Under the pieces are notes generated by a model that saw nothing but the letters and a program-made list of their open reading frames with translations, was not told the origin of the DNA and made no database searches. Made by a program: the position numbers and the translations under genes. A DNA stretch of 64,000 nucleotides. Origin: Archegozetes longisetosus. Taxonomy: Eukaryota > Arthropoda > Arachnida > Sarcoptiformes > Trhypochthoniidae. This document shows positions 25,531-38,800 of the stretch, in pieces (the stretch's first letter is position 1; every line of letters begins with the position of its first letter). The stretch spans positions 14,274,001 to 14,338,000 of the forward strand of contig JAEMBT020000005.1 in NCBI GenBank assembly GCA_018873245.2, written 5' to 3'.

Positions 25531-28500
25531 TTCAAATATATCATTTTAATAGTCTCCTAAGAATAAGTAAAGAAAAATAGACTGCAGAATTAGTAATTTG
25601 GTTATTCAGTTCACAAATCAAACAATAAGTTATTTTATTCTGAAAAATCAAAGTTTTATTACCTCCGAACACCAACTATGATAACCATGAAAATAAGACT
25701 AAATTTACAAAATATTCGGCATATTTCGGTATTCTTCTCTCTTTTAATTCTCTTAAGAAAACTTTTTAATTACATGATTTTTCAAAATGAATGCTCTTCA
25801 TTAGCTCAGTACCACCCGGGTTATGGTATCTCTTCAGTGCACCAAAATCTTGATGCCATAGACCTAGTGTGAAGAAAATATGATTCAGATTTATGAAATT
25901 TTTCATATTAGATTACCTTCATTATAGTTTGCCACTCTAATTCCTGTAAAATTATCTAATTTAGAAAGATCAACGCGAAGATAGTGGAAAATTTCTAGTT
26001 GTGAATGATTTTTACTATAATCGGGGCATTAACAATGCTATTGGTGCATAGCAGATCCACTGAAGTCTAGCTTAACATTATGGATCCAACGGAAGTAGCT
26101 GATACTTTGGAAATTGGTTGCCAAGATCGGGGTTAGATTGTACCTGAACAGATATCGATTTTTCATATAATTAAAATCCAACTTAAAAATGACTCAATTA
26201 CTGTTTTATTTTCGTGAAGTTTACATAAAAGTGGTGTAATTTTTTCAAATCTGCCGAAATTATCAAAATAAAGTTAGCTAACTGTAGTGAAATTAACACA
26301 ATTTATAAAAGTCGATCATTATATCAGATAAAAGAATTACAATTTTTTTTATCCAATAGTCAACTGAATGTTTGACTCGAAAAATTCTGCTCTTTAAAGA
26401 TAGTGAGAGTGATTGATGAGAGAACAATCAACTCTGAAGTTCTCGATTGACCAAAACTATGAATGATTATTACTAAAAATAATGACTTTAGAATCATATC
26501 AAGCTTTGCTTTTTAAGGCCAAGCTTTGACTTTATTCCATGCTATTTAACTTATTTTTTCTCAAAAAGTTTTATTTTCTATAATGCGTCCGAAAAGTTAA
26601 TTTATAAGGAAAAAAATTTGACATTGTTGCGCCACACACTCAATGGTTTCGTTTTCATGGCGATTTCGAGTGGAGAGTACAAACAATAATCAAGATTTTT
26701 TTCTTGTAAACAGACTATGTCGAATTTTCAGTAAATAGTTGACACTTTTACCAGTTGATCCATCCTTTGGTTTCTTGGAAAAGTTGACTGTTCACATCTT
26801 TCAGTTTGACAATATTTATTAAGGTTTTAGATTTGGAATTTGGTGCTCAAGCCTTAACAATCATTAAATCTAAAACATGATCGCAAAATCTTCTCTAATT
26901 GGAATAATCACAGATTTAGTGATATTTGACGAACACTGTCTCTTACGTGAGACAATTTTTAAAAATTTGATGACATCTCAAACGATTTAAGTTCACAACT
27001 AATTATGAACAAAAGATGAGTGGCTATAATTATAACTGCCAGAGAAATAATGGTCTGAAACAAGAAAACCATTACTTACAAAGTGTTTGATGCCATCAGA
27101 TCACCACTTTATTTAACTCTCTGTTATGTTCCCTAAAGGCATCGAATAGTTATGATAAGTATTGAGTGAAGCATTGTCTACATCTAATTAATAGCATTCG
27201 CTAATGAGCTGATGTCAGAAAAAGCCATCAAAACTTTTCACTTCTACAAAGTTAACTGCTTTTTCAACTTAGAAAATAATAAGGCATCAAGTTTTGAATC
27301 AGTGTAAAAAATTTAAAGTTTACTCAATAAATTCATTAAACTAATAGAATATTTAGATCAAAAGTTCAGAAATCATCTTATTTTCAATGACAATCCTTTA
27401 ATGACTTGAAGCAAAATACAAAGTTGTTTGCATTTTGTTAGTAAAAACAAGATCTTCAGGTCTGTTTATGCTTAAACCTAAAACTTTGCCGTTCATTAAG
27501 AAAATGATTATAGTCTATGAACAACTTTTGACAGCAATAATGCAGAAATATTTAGAAGCTTGTGAATCTCAGACAATTCTCAAATATATTTTACTTTCAC
27601 AAAACAGAGGAAAAGTTTTATAACTTTTCCAAATGTGATTTAGCGTTAAAGCCATTTATAATGAAATGTCGAGTAGAGTATTGTTAACGGAAATAAATAT
27701 TTTCTTCTTTAGAGTCAGTTTCGGATACAATGGATATTCACTTAAGAAGACTTTGTTTCTTAATCTTATAGATCTTTTTATTGTCAGAAAAAGTAAAGAA
27801 TTTTATTTATTTTTATCTACAAGATTCTTTGTTTCACATCTTTTTTCTCAATGGTTGCGAAAACTTTTTTGCTGACATCGCTTTAATTATACACATTGTG
27901 CTTATGATATCTTTTCCCAACAAAACATTTTTCTTATTTCTCTTTTTTGTTCAAATTCGAACTAATGGTTGAATAATTGATTCCGTATAATATGTTTACA
28001 AATACAGCACGAGGGATGTTTTCGATGAAAAAATATGTGAAATCATTTGAAAAAGCGTTTATCGGAAATGATCGATAAGTTTATTCTAGCTCAATTACTT
28101 AGTTATTGGCTTCAAAAACTATAGGTTCTAGTTCAGAAAAAAAAAACCATTAGTGACAGTTGAGAACCTCATTCAAATTCAAATATATTAAAATATCAGA
28201 AAAACATTATTACAACTTCAGATCAAATATTTGGAAATGCATTGGTTTTGGCATCAAGTCTCAAATCAATTAAAATGACAAACTAGCTTGAAATTTCAGG
28301 ACGAAAGATCAAGTTAAGTTTGCACGGGAAACAATGGAAGAAGGTTTTTCCAATACATTGGTCAATATTTTCAGATCTTAAAATGCTTGGAGTTGACTTG
28401 AAATTGGATATTATAGACCCGAACAGATTCGATAGTTATTTTTGAAAAAGGGCAATATTTTGAGCAGAGTTGCATGCCTGTAGCCAATCATCTTTGAGGC

Positions 28501-29457
28501 TCATTTTATCTCAAAGGCATTGAATCTCAAAGAATTATATGAGAGCTCAAGAAAAAACTGACTGTTACACACAATTGCAGGCCATTTCCCAAGCGATACC
28601 AAATTCATCCTCAAGTTATACTCTATTTGTGTAATATTTTTTTACTTTTTTCTCTCATTTCAGTCTGATTTTTGTGATGCTTTTAAGATTAAGGTAACTC
28701 TCTGTTATATGAGTTTTTATGACATTAGTGTTGCGCTTCTGTGATAACCGATAAATGAATGCTACCGCTGAGGACACATCTCTTCATTAGAACTTAGAGG
28801 TTTGTAAGTGAAACATGAAAACTATGGAACAAAGTTATAAGTGGAGCAACAACTTATAAGTCAGCTAAATAGCTTTATAGGTTTTGGTCTGCAGTCTCAG
28901 GTCATTACAATCAATTAAAAACTATCAAAATTTAATTGACAATTCTGAACTTTATACAGAATTAATTTTTTGCAAGATATGTTCATTAATTTAATTAGGG
29001 TATCAAATTTTTTCCTATTATCAGTTATTATAACTTGATTAAAGCAATTTAATTACAATCAATAATTTGAATCTCCGGTCAATCGGAGTAAATTGATGAG
29101 GATTTTAAATAAGAAGTCATTGAACATATTGATTATCTATTTGTTTAAATAAAAACAATTAACTATTCAAAAAACAAATTTAAAAAATTGTTATCAATAT
29201 CACTAGAAGTTATTCATCGTACACTATCAAATGGAAAAGTTGTGTACTTTTTGAGATACATACTTTTGCGCAATACATTCAATGCATTCAATTAATTAAA
29301 GCGACTTTACACTAAAGTATACATTTAAGTTGAAAAACTACACGACTTTTCGATTTGATAGTATGCTTATACTGGAAGAAGTATAGAAAATTAAGACAAA
29401 AATAGTGTTAATGCTTACAATAAACTAATTTAAAATCTTATACCAAACTATCGAGCG
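25531..29457. other. Gene-poor region with possible coding debris
   Basis: No intact gene. GC-richer patches at 25790-25860, 26040-26150 and 28380-28620 give short peptides broken by stops, for example MDPTEVADTLEIGCQDRG near 26080. These may be old pseudogene fragments, but no family is recognisable. Confidence 0.3.
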
Positions 29458-30122
29458 TGTGACTGACCGCTTACCTTTCGATTTCGGCAATATTTTTATC
29501 AAATCAATGGTACGTGATATGATGTTCAAAATTGCTGACCACTGGTAGCATGCAAATTATACTCATACAAACATTCAATAAAAGTTTATTGGAACATACG
29601 AGCATTAATGCACTTTTGAACTATAAAATTAATTGAAGCTGGGTCAAAGTAATAGTTACAATTATCCTTCTAAACTTATTTCGTTTAAAGGTTTCTGTAA
29701 TTTGCACAAAATACACTGATTTCGACTGGAAAATTAATTTTCTACTCTGATTAATCCTGTGGGTCAATCTTCTAACTTATCTATATCTAAACAATGCTGA
29801 TTCAACTTTTAACTGAATCACGTTAGAATAAGTGATTCCAAGTTTTAAAATTAAAGCCACTAGTATGACATAAACATATTGCAAAACTTTTAAAATGACA
29901 TTAAATAAAAATATAATTGAGTTTTCTTACTGAATTGTGGCCAAAAAGTGGTCTTTGGTTGCCGCAAGCTATTAGTTAAATTGAGTGGTGAGTGATTTTA
30001 AATAAATATAATTTGCACGATACTGGCGATCAGTATTTTTTAGTACCACTTTTCAACATGATATGACATACTATTGATTTGGCAAAAATATTTGCGAACC
30101 AGGAGGTAAGCGGTCAGTCACA
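29458..30122. repeat. TIR element of about 665 bp
   Basis: Inverted termini of about 120 bp. Both begin TGTGACTGACCGCTTACC, and the match continues through AATATTTTT, a CAAATCAAT core, a GATATGATGTT/CATATCATGTT segment and GCAAATTATA. The interior has no coding frame. No convincing target duplication was found. The phrase ACCAGGAGGT near the right end also occurs in the foldback element at 37.9 kb, as does AGCGGTCAGT, hinting at a shared family. Confidence 0.75.
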
Positions 30123-32069
30123 TGCCTTATAAGCAGAAAATTGTTTTAACAAAATCAATACAATATTGCAAAATACTGTATATGAGTTTGTCAAAAGCTA
30201 AAAGTATTTATGTTCCCTATAAACACAAAACAGAGATGTGGCATTTCTAAAAGATGTCAATATGTGAAACCATAAAAAGCACGAATGTATTATTGCATGT
30301 CTGCTCATATTCTTCTTGTGAAACATATTTCAAATTGATGTCTACATAAATATGGATATTTGTATGAATGAAAAAGTGTTATTCATTGAGATGTTTAAGC
30401 AAAATGGCAAGAGAAAATATAATTCACGTTATTATTATCATATACGTTCGTATAAAAAATGCATATCTCGTGTTGAATATGATGTGCACAATTTATATAA
30501 GTATGAAGGATCATAAGTTTTCAGAATATAGTAGAATATTCATAAATTTGAAGCTGCAATTTCACAATTTTTTAAATTTTCATGTTTGTTGCGCGATGTT
30601 TATTAATTATCTCGAATGTATAGCATTTTTCGCAATATGAGTGCGAAAGAGCATAATATTAAAATTAGATAGCTATTTTAAATTCTAATTTATGCAGTTT
30701 TGTGTTTATTTGATTTTGCATTTAAAACACTTTAAAATATATTTGATTGAACTATGACGCAAAACACAAAATGAGTTCATTTTTATTACTTTTGGCTAAA
30801 CGAGCTCTTATTCTCATTGAATAAACACGAAAGAAGCTGCACTCCATTTGTTCCAAAAACTAATCTCTTTTGAGATTTATGTTCAATTAAGCAAATAGTT
30901 ATTAAGTGAATGATCGTCGAAAGCAATCTCCTGTCAATAAGATCTTAAGTAAATATTAGACTAATATTAGACATAAACGATATTTACTATATCTGGTATA
31001 ATATATCGTCAAATTGCAACATTGAATGGCATTTTTTAAACTTCGCCAACTATTCTCCGAGAATACAAACAGTTAAAGAAAATTTTGATTGTTTTCATTC
31101 TACAAATGTTTTTGTTTGCAACTCAATCGAAAAAATGAGACTGCATTCCCTTTTAATCAACTTAAATATTTGACGTATTTTTAAGTTGAGATTCTTTCAA
31201 TGTAAAATCAATTTTGTTGTAATGGTCTCTCAAACAAACGTCAAACATTGTACTTTCAATGTAAGTGAAGTTAAGCATTGAAATTAGTTATTAATAACTT
31301 GTTAGCAGTTGGATGTGATGCTACGCAATGAACAAAGCAAAACTTACATCTAGTTTTGAGCGCAACACAACAGAATATTAGATATGAAAGTGTCATATCA
31401 AATATTAATCACAAAAGTTTATCCAATATTAGAGATATGACAAAGTTATGGATTATATTAAAAGTTATGTAATTCTTGTTTAGCGCATGTCTAGTGATAA
31501 AAGATCTTTCGGGCAAACATTAGTTGTGTTTCTCTACGGCTTCATTCGTTTGTTAGCATTTTGCCAATAAAAGTGACAGCTTTTGCAGTTCGTACCAGAG
31601 ATTCATGTGTCTGCTTCTCACTCTTATTCTTTAATCTTTAATCTTGAACAATATTATGAAAAATGTGGAGAAATAACTGAATGTCTGTTTCATTTTGAAG
31701 AAGAAAAGAAAATAAGAAAACATACTTGTTTTCTTTTATCTTATGACTAATACTTATAAATGACATAACGTACAAATATATGTGAAAACAATGCAAATAA
31801 CTTTAAATTAAACGTAAAATATAGTGTTTGTGCGCAAAAGTTAACCCATTCTAATAGCTTTTTCTATTGATTGCGTCGACTATTTTTCAAAAAAATGTGT
31901 AAATAAGTAATTTTGCAAAAAAGTGATGCATCACTGTCTCAAATATATAGATAGATATGTTGTTATTATAACTTTGACTCACATAATAGAAACTGGAAAG
32001 ATATCGACTGTTTGAATAGAGAAACAACTTGCGCGACAACAGTTTAATATTGTATCTCATTCTGTCATT
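30123..32069. other. Upstream region of the beaten-path-like gene
   Basis: AT-rich with no gene found. The proximal end should hold the promoter of the gene starting at 32070, but no core element could be assigned. Confidence 0.4.
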
Positions 32070-35000
32070 ATGTGGAACTCATGTTTAGCGTTAACAAAGT
32101 GGATTGTAATTGTTCTCTTAATAAAAGGTAAGCCCACACGAGCACGCATTAGGAAACAGAACACTTAAAACTTATTAATGCGCAAACAACACAATTTTCT
32201 AGATTCTATTGTTTAGATCATTTTTTCATGTTGTCGTCGTGAAGTGTCAAGTTGTTTAGTGTTCAATGCTGGATGCCTCACTGCCGAACTCATTATGTCT
32301 TAATGAGTGTTCACTTTTCACTTGTGCTCAAGTTGTTCAACGATAACAAATTTTAATCAGATATATAACTGTTCAAAATATTGTTTGCTTTTAACTTTTA
32401 GCCTATTTACAAATTTTAAAAATGTCAATTAATTGATTTGATATGAATTAATTGAATTTTTCTCAAATATGACTTCAACAATTGTTGAAATACCAGTTTT
32501 TAATTGCAAAAGACAAAAGTTCATTCTATAGAATTAATGGTGATTAATAAAGTGCAAATTTAATTTGAACGATTGAAAAATAGCATAGATATAATGATAA
32601 ATTTGATACAATACTATCACAATGCCTTTAAACACACATAAGTTGAGTGAAATGAAATCTAAAAATACTTATATAATGCTTAAACAGAACGTTTAGCACT
32701 TGTAAAAATTTGGTCAAAATAAAATCCAAAACTTAAGCAAAACTAGAATATTAATGGATTGATCCGAGGTTTTAATATTGGCTGCTTAAATCATAAAAGT
32801 ATTATTAGAGCGAAGTTAGCGTGTTGTGCACAAAATACTAAAAGGCATGAGACGACCGCTCAAAAATAGTTCAAAACTCAGAGCACCGAAAACTATGATT
32901 TCTTAGTAATGTGATTCGTTTTATTTCTCATTTTTACTTTGCATGAAAGAGATTTATTTTTTGAAACTTGTTCTCAAATAGATTTATAATTTAATATAAA
33001 AGTTCATTGGAAACTAGCTTCAAAACATCTCTATTGATAAAAGACATCATTAGTCATGCTTTTCATTCATAATAACCACAATTCAGTTTCAGTCACTGTA
33101 CGTACAATTTATAGCATTTTATTAGGTTATGGAAAGAGAGAGAGAGAGAGAGAGAGATGTATCACTTATCCATAACTTCATTATGTATTACAGACTGACT
33201 TAAATTTATTCTCTTTGATTTTCTCACTTTCCAATACAAAATTTCAACAATTGAGAGAAGGACTGATACAAATTTTACTTTACAATTATTAGAGGGCTAA
33301 AATTTGATCAATTTCGATTCAGTCAATTGTATTTGAAAGTAAGCGACATCAATATCTTCAAACTTGCAGTCTTTAACAATGGTTTCTCTTTGGAGAAAAA
33401 CTTGAAATTATAATTAAATTATGTAGTTAGTCCAACATATTGAGGCATTGTATCTAGAAGTCTGTATCAGGTAACTTGTTGCTCATAATTATCAGAGAAT
33501 TATGGATATCTCATTCTTCAAATATATACAAAAACTTCTTTTTAAATTAGATAATAAGACAATTCTCTTGAATTTGTTTCAGAGAAAACTTATTTTGGAT
33601 GGATATGAATTAATTAAATATCAATTTGAGTAAATTTCCGCCATTTAACTATTGATTTTCAATATTGAAATTTTGTGATATTGGGTCAGATTTTGGATAG
33701 TTTTTTTTCAGAAAGATAGATTGTAATAATGCATATTAAATGCATAAATCATAAAATGACACATGTTTGACATGCATAGCATGTATGACTTATAAAGTGA
33801 GGTATGAGTTATACAAGACCTAAATCTAATATACGGAGTAAATAAAAAATAAAGCGAAGGCGTTTCAATAGAAAATGTGTTCCTCAGGAAAAAGACTTCC
33901 AAACTCGAAGAAAAAATTGTTGGATCTAATCGATCGCGATCACCAAAATTCCCTTAAACTTGAAAAGAAAACCACAAAATTTAAGATCAAACTATCGGCT
34001 CTTATTTTTTCTCTTTAAAAAATTTGATCTACAGATTAAATTGAATGACACACACATAGAAAAGAAGGCAAGAAAAGCATGCAATTTGAAAATCGATATC
34101 AACGACAAAATACAACTTTTAAGGAGAAAAATAAGAGTGAAAAAAGTGTGACACAGTTTAAAGTAGCGATAATGACAGAACAAAAATATGACACAAAATA
34201 ATGCTTTATTTCAAGTATTTTTCGCTTTTAAGTCTTAAGGTTTTTCTATTCTATGTCTTAAATGAAATACATTTGAAAAAATGTGTGCTTAAGCCAAAAA
34301 TATTAGTAAAGAGGATTTTCTCTCAGTAAAGTTAAGGAGTTATGGAAAAACTTATTCTTAGTTTATATAAGTTCTCTAAAAAGAGACATTTCCTTGAGTG
34401 CCAAATTGATTAATTCTAAGCATATTGCGTCTAAAAACCCTATTTTTACTTTATTTTGGTTCCTAAATTAAGTTTGAAAAATAGATTTTAATATTTGATC
34501 AAAACATACGTTGAATGCAAGCAGATAAGCGTCCGAACAATCTGCAAAAGACAACAAGTCAACAAATTAATAAGAAACATTTGAACAATTGATAATATTC
34601 AAGATATTGCAAAATACTTCATTAAACTAATGCCAAATCAAATACTATGTACTTCACGATCAAATATCCAAATATTGTAAGTTTTATAGAAAAATTTGAA
34701 TGTTGCACAAGAATCTGTTAAACTTTTGACAATTAATAAGCAACAATAGTTAAAACTTGTTTGCCGATCAGGTAAACTTATTCAATTTCAATTCAATATG
34801 AACGTCATTCCCAACGATAAAGTCGGTGGAAAGCCATCCAATTTTATGAATATATGCATTTAGACAAAGATAATATATTCGTTCAAACATTGTCTTCGAG
34901 ATAGCTGAAAATTTCGTATTCCTGATATGTTTGTCAAACTCTATTTGATGAAAAATGAGTTGCAATCAGTGTCTCTCTTAAGTACTGGTTCAAACCTAAT

Positions 35001-35792
35001 GTTTATAGATAAGCCTCATTTGAGCTCAAATGTGTGCCAAAATACACTTTTTATTTGAAATAAAAAATGCATAAATTTTCAATTCTGTACAAAATACAGA
35101 TATTGAAAAATAGCTCACTTTCGAGATTATTCATTGATTTGAAGATATTTTTTTGCATACGACGAAAAATCGCATAAAGTTGTAGAATCTTTGCATACAA
35201 ACCTAGCTCCTAATTATAGCTAATGTGAACTGAAATTATACTCATTTCCTAATATAATTCACTTTTACTTTTGCCTTAGTGCGAAACATAAGAATTTAAT
35301 TAGAATCCAGTGTTATCTAGAATTTTGACGCAAATCAAACCGCAGATCGAGGTTTCGAACAATTGTGATTAAAACTACGTCTTATGTTCTTACCAATCAA
35401 TAAAAAAATACTGCTTTAAGTATAAATAATTTTTCAAATATTCAATATCAAGTGAGAAAGAGTGAAATTTTAGATAAACTTATCTTTAAAAATAGAAATA
35501 TCTAAATTGACGATTTCCTATAACCTATAAGATGATAATTTGAACTATTAAGCAAATTACGTATACGGCTGACAGTAACAAAATTTTTTTCGAAGCAATC
35601 TCTTATTTGCATAAATAATTTAAATCTAACGATACGACTGCTAAAAGGTTGAATATAGCTAAAGTAAAATAAAAAAAAGTATCAACTTATTGACGACAGA
35701 CACTGCCGTATCCAGGAGTTTGGGTTGGGGAACCAAATAACTTTTTTTTGTCACAAATCAATTTAAATGTATCAAAATTCAAATTAGATACA

Positions 35793-35859
<67 letters not shown>

Positions 35860-38800
35860 AGCCGTTGAATCTTTGATTAACCATGGAATTTTTAAGATAA
35901 TTGTTGACTGTTTTGAGGGTAGGGAAGCTCCTTCCACAGCAAGCATTTATGTAACCGTTAGGCATATTTTAGTAAGTCATACATAGAATGACAAAAATCA
36001 TTAAGCTTTCATGGACACTGAAAATGTGTTCGACACCTTCAAAAGCACTTTTGCTGTTTCACAATTTTGTTTCGAATTATCTAAATTTAAGTTATAATGA
36101 GTGGCAAACGGCACCATAGCACCAAAGTTGATAAATAGCTTAGATTTTGGATCAATAGCTCTTATTGCCAACAAAATAGCTATCATTTTACTGTCAAATC
36201 TCGAACTTATATTAAACAATAAGCAATTAATTGATGCGAAAAAAAGATCAATTTTACAAAATTCAGAAATTTTAGCTGGGCAACTGTTTCAAATTGTAAC
36301 GAAATATTGTTTTAAGTGTTCTGGATATTCTCAGATTTCGATTTTCTATTAAATGACTATTTTTTCATCAAATGTATAAATGCGAGAGCAGTGATGCATA
36401 CGCTCTGCGCTCACGCTCGCTCTCGGTAGGAAATTGGCGCTCGAGCGCCGAGCGTTTGCCGAGCGTCAAGTAAGCGAAGTTCATGAATTGTAAGGCTTTT
36501 TCTACACAAAACTAATTTATTTTATTTAAGCTGTAACTCTATCTGTATATAAATTTCATAAATATGATACTCACTGATCGAGAATCATTCAAACAAATAC
36601 TTTAGTTCAAAAGCTGATGTCATATAAATAAAATGTTTATATTGAGGATATGTGAACACACTTAGTTTCAGACTCAAAAAGATTGTGTCTAAATTCTTTA
36701 AAATAGAATAAATCATAAATTTTTGTGTAAAACTTATATTTAGTAAATACTAGCTTTTTTGTATTGAAAAATATCTATACTGTGTTTCTAATTTGGAGGA
36801 TGCGTACTAAAACTTGACGCTCAACGCTCGCGCTCGATGCTCGGGGGTAAGACGCTCGAGCGTTGAGCATCACTGTGCGAGAGAGACAAAACTAATGCAT
36901 TGTTTTCATATATTATAATACAAAGACTTTCAACAAGTTTAATCAGCGAATTGTACTTCTAATTAATCTGACAAGTTTTTATATATAGATGACTTTGCAG
37001 TCTGTTTAGGCATTCAAATACAAGTTCATAAAAAATGCATTTCATTACTTCTTTGTTGATTCTATAAAATTAAACTATTTTTCTCATGTTTTCGGACCTG
37101 CACTTGAATTTTCAAAAATGTCTAGGGGTCGGGTTCCCCATTGCCCATAGCTGGTAACGGCTGTAATGACAAAAATCTGTGAGCTTTTTATCTGAAATCT
37201 AATCCATGAAAAGATGGATTTTGAAAATTGTCAGCTATGAATACACTTAATAGAAAGTGCGTGAAAGCCCGACAAATAAATGGACCAATTATTTTAATGG
37301 CAAGTGAAAGTTAGTGTTTATTAAAGATTTAATGAGTAAAAAGCACTTGATTGGCGCATTCAAGTAGTCATGAGAAACTTGCTTCAAATACATTCTTAGC
37401 TAACATTAAATCGATGGCTAAGTAATGTCGGAAAACTATCTCAAAGTTAAGTCTACTATTGGATTAAATTTGAAGTGTTCGCCCGACAAAACAAGATTGA
37501 ATCGAGTTTTTTAGTCTGTGTCTATTCTGCTAGAAAGTAAGCAATTTTGAGAAAAAGTGCAATTTTTTCATTTAAATTCATGTAAAATAGAATAGGATGA
37601 AATTTAAAACTTTTAGCTCAATTCAATAAATAAATATGAAAAATGATTGATTTAATTTGTCTCACACATATTTTGATTAATTGAATAAATTTAAGCTATT
37701 TGATGCAATTGATTTGAATGGAGACGAGTGCACCCTTTTATCAATATTGTCAAATAGTTAAATATATAAACCAAAGCCAGCTTTTCTTATGATCTGGATG
37801 CAGACTAATTTTTAAGATTTAAACTTTAATCTTTTGATTATTATAAGCGTTTCAAAGGTAATGCGTTACGGCGATTGCCAGCAACCAGGAGGTGCTGACA
37901 CTGTCTTAAAACGGAAACTTCAGTAACTAAAATTTTGGGGCAGCGGTCAGTTATTGCATAATTAAGCTATAGTATATCTAATAAACTATTGGTTTAACAT
38001 ATTTACAGTTGTCTTTTATGTCATCAAATGATTTCTATGACGTTCAGATCAGTCAAACTAACCATGAGTTTACTCAAAATAATTTGAGTCATAGAGGTCA
38101 TAAGGGTCATAGATAGTGATCATAACAGTTATGATTCAAATTGTTTTGAGTAAACTCACGATTGGTTTGACTGATCTGAACGTCATAGATATGATTTAAT
38201 GACATAATATGAAGCTTTGAAGTATTAAACCAATGATTAACCGTTTTGTTAAACTTAACTTAATTACGCAATAATTGGCCGCTGCCTGAAAATAGAATCT
38301 GAAACTTTTAGGACCCAATATCGGCAAGCAATAGCTGTAACGACAAATGTAATAAATGAAAATTTTGAAGCAGTTAAATTGCTTTTGTAAACTTGTAAAA
38401 TTGGCCAAGTAAATAAATAGAAACTAATCAAACTCACGAGTCAAACATTCATTAGTCAAAAAGGAACATATTTTTAGCGACAATTTAAGAGAATATGTTA
38501 TTTTTATTTAATAAAAAGTAAAATATTTTTCAATAATGAACTAATTAAATTAGAATTGTTCAAATAAAAGTAAAATAAATGGATCAAAAATGAAATTAGC
38601 AGTTGATAGAAATTAAAAGTAAAATATTGCCAGGCACTAACTGTTCCTTTTGAGTGAAGCTAATTAGTAATATAAATATTTATTCAGGTTAATATAGTTG
38701 TTATGTTAATTAAATCAGTTTAGGGTTTATTACAACCAAATATTATGAATTTTTTTAAGTCTATATCTGAAAATTATGCAAAAACAGTTAGTTATAGACG

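Larger units (their letters stand above)
35701..37165 (-). mobile_element. hAT transposon relic with transposase remnants
   Basis: Two minus-strand frames carry pieces of a hAT-family transposase C-terminal region. At 36219-36001 a segment with DSKMIAILLAIRAIDPKS and FGAMVPFATHYNL precedes the dimerisation core. At 35965-35860 the dimerisation motif itself appears as RSFPTLKTVNNYLKN followed by MVNQRFNGL, the counterpart of the usual (E)RSFSxLKxIKxYLRxxM...RLxxL. Between the two a frame change is needed, and a (TC)n tract interrupts the end. Imperfect terminal repeats (CTGCCGTATCCAG on the left, CAGCCGTTACCAG as reverse complement on the right) give the bounds. The N-terminal zinc finger and catalytic centre are not visible. 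The element is dead and is split by a younger MITE at 36389-36875. Confidence 0.72.

Noticed and set aside
35687..35965. Minus-strand open frame with a long Glu-Arg repeat as a possible gene
   Set aside because: The Glu-Arg run is a translated TC/GA microsatellite. The flanking parts are hAT transposase remnants, so it is recorded as a transposon relic instead.
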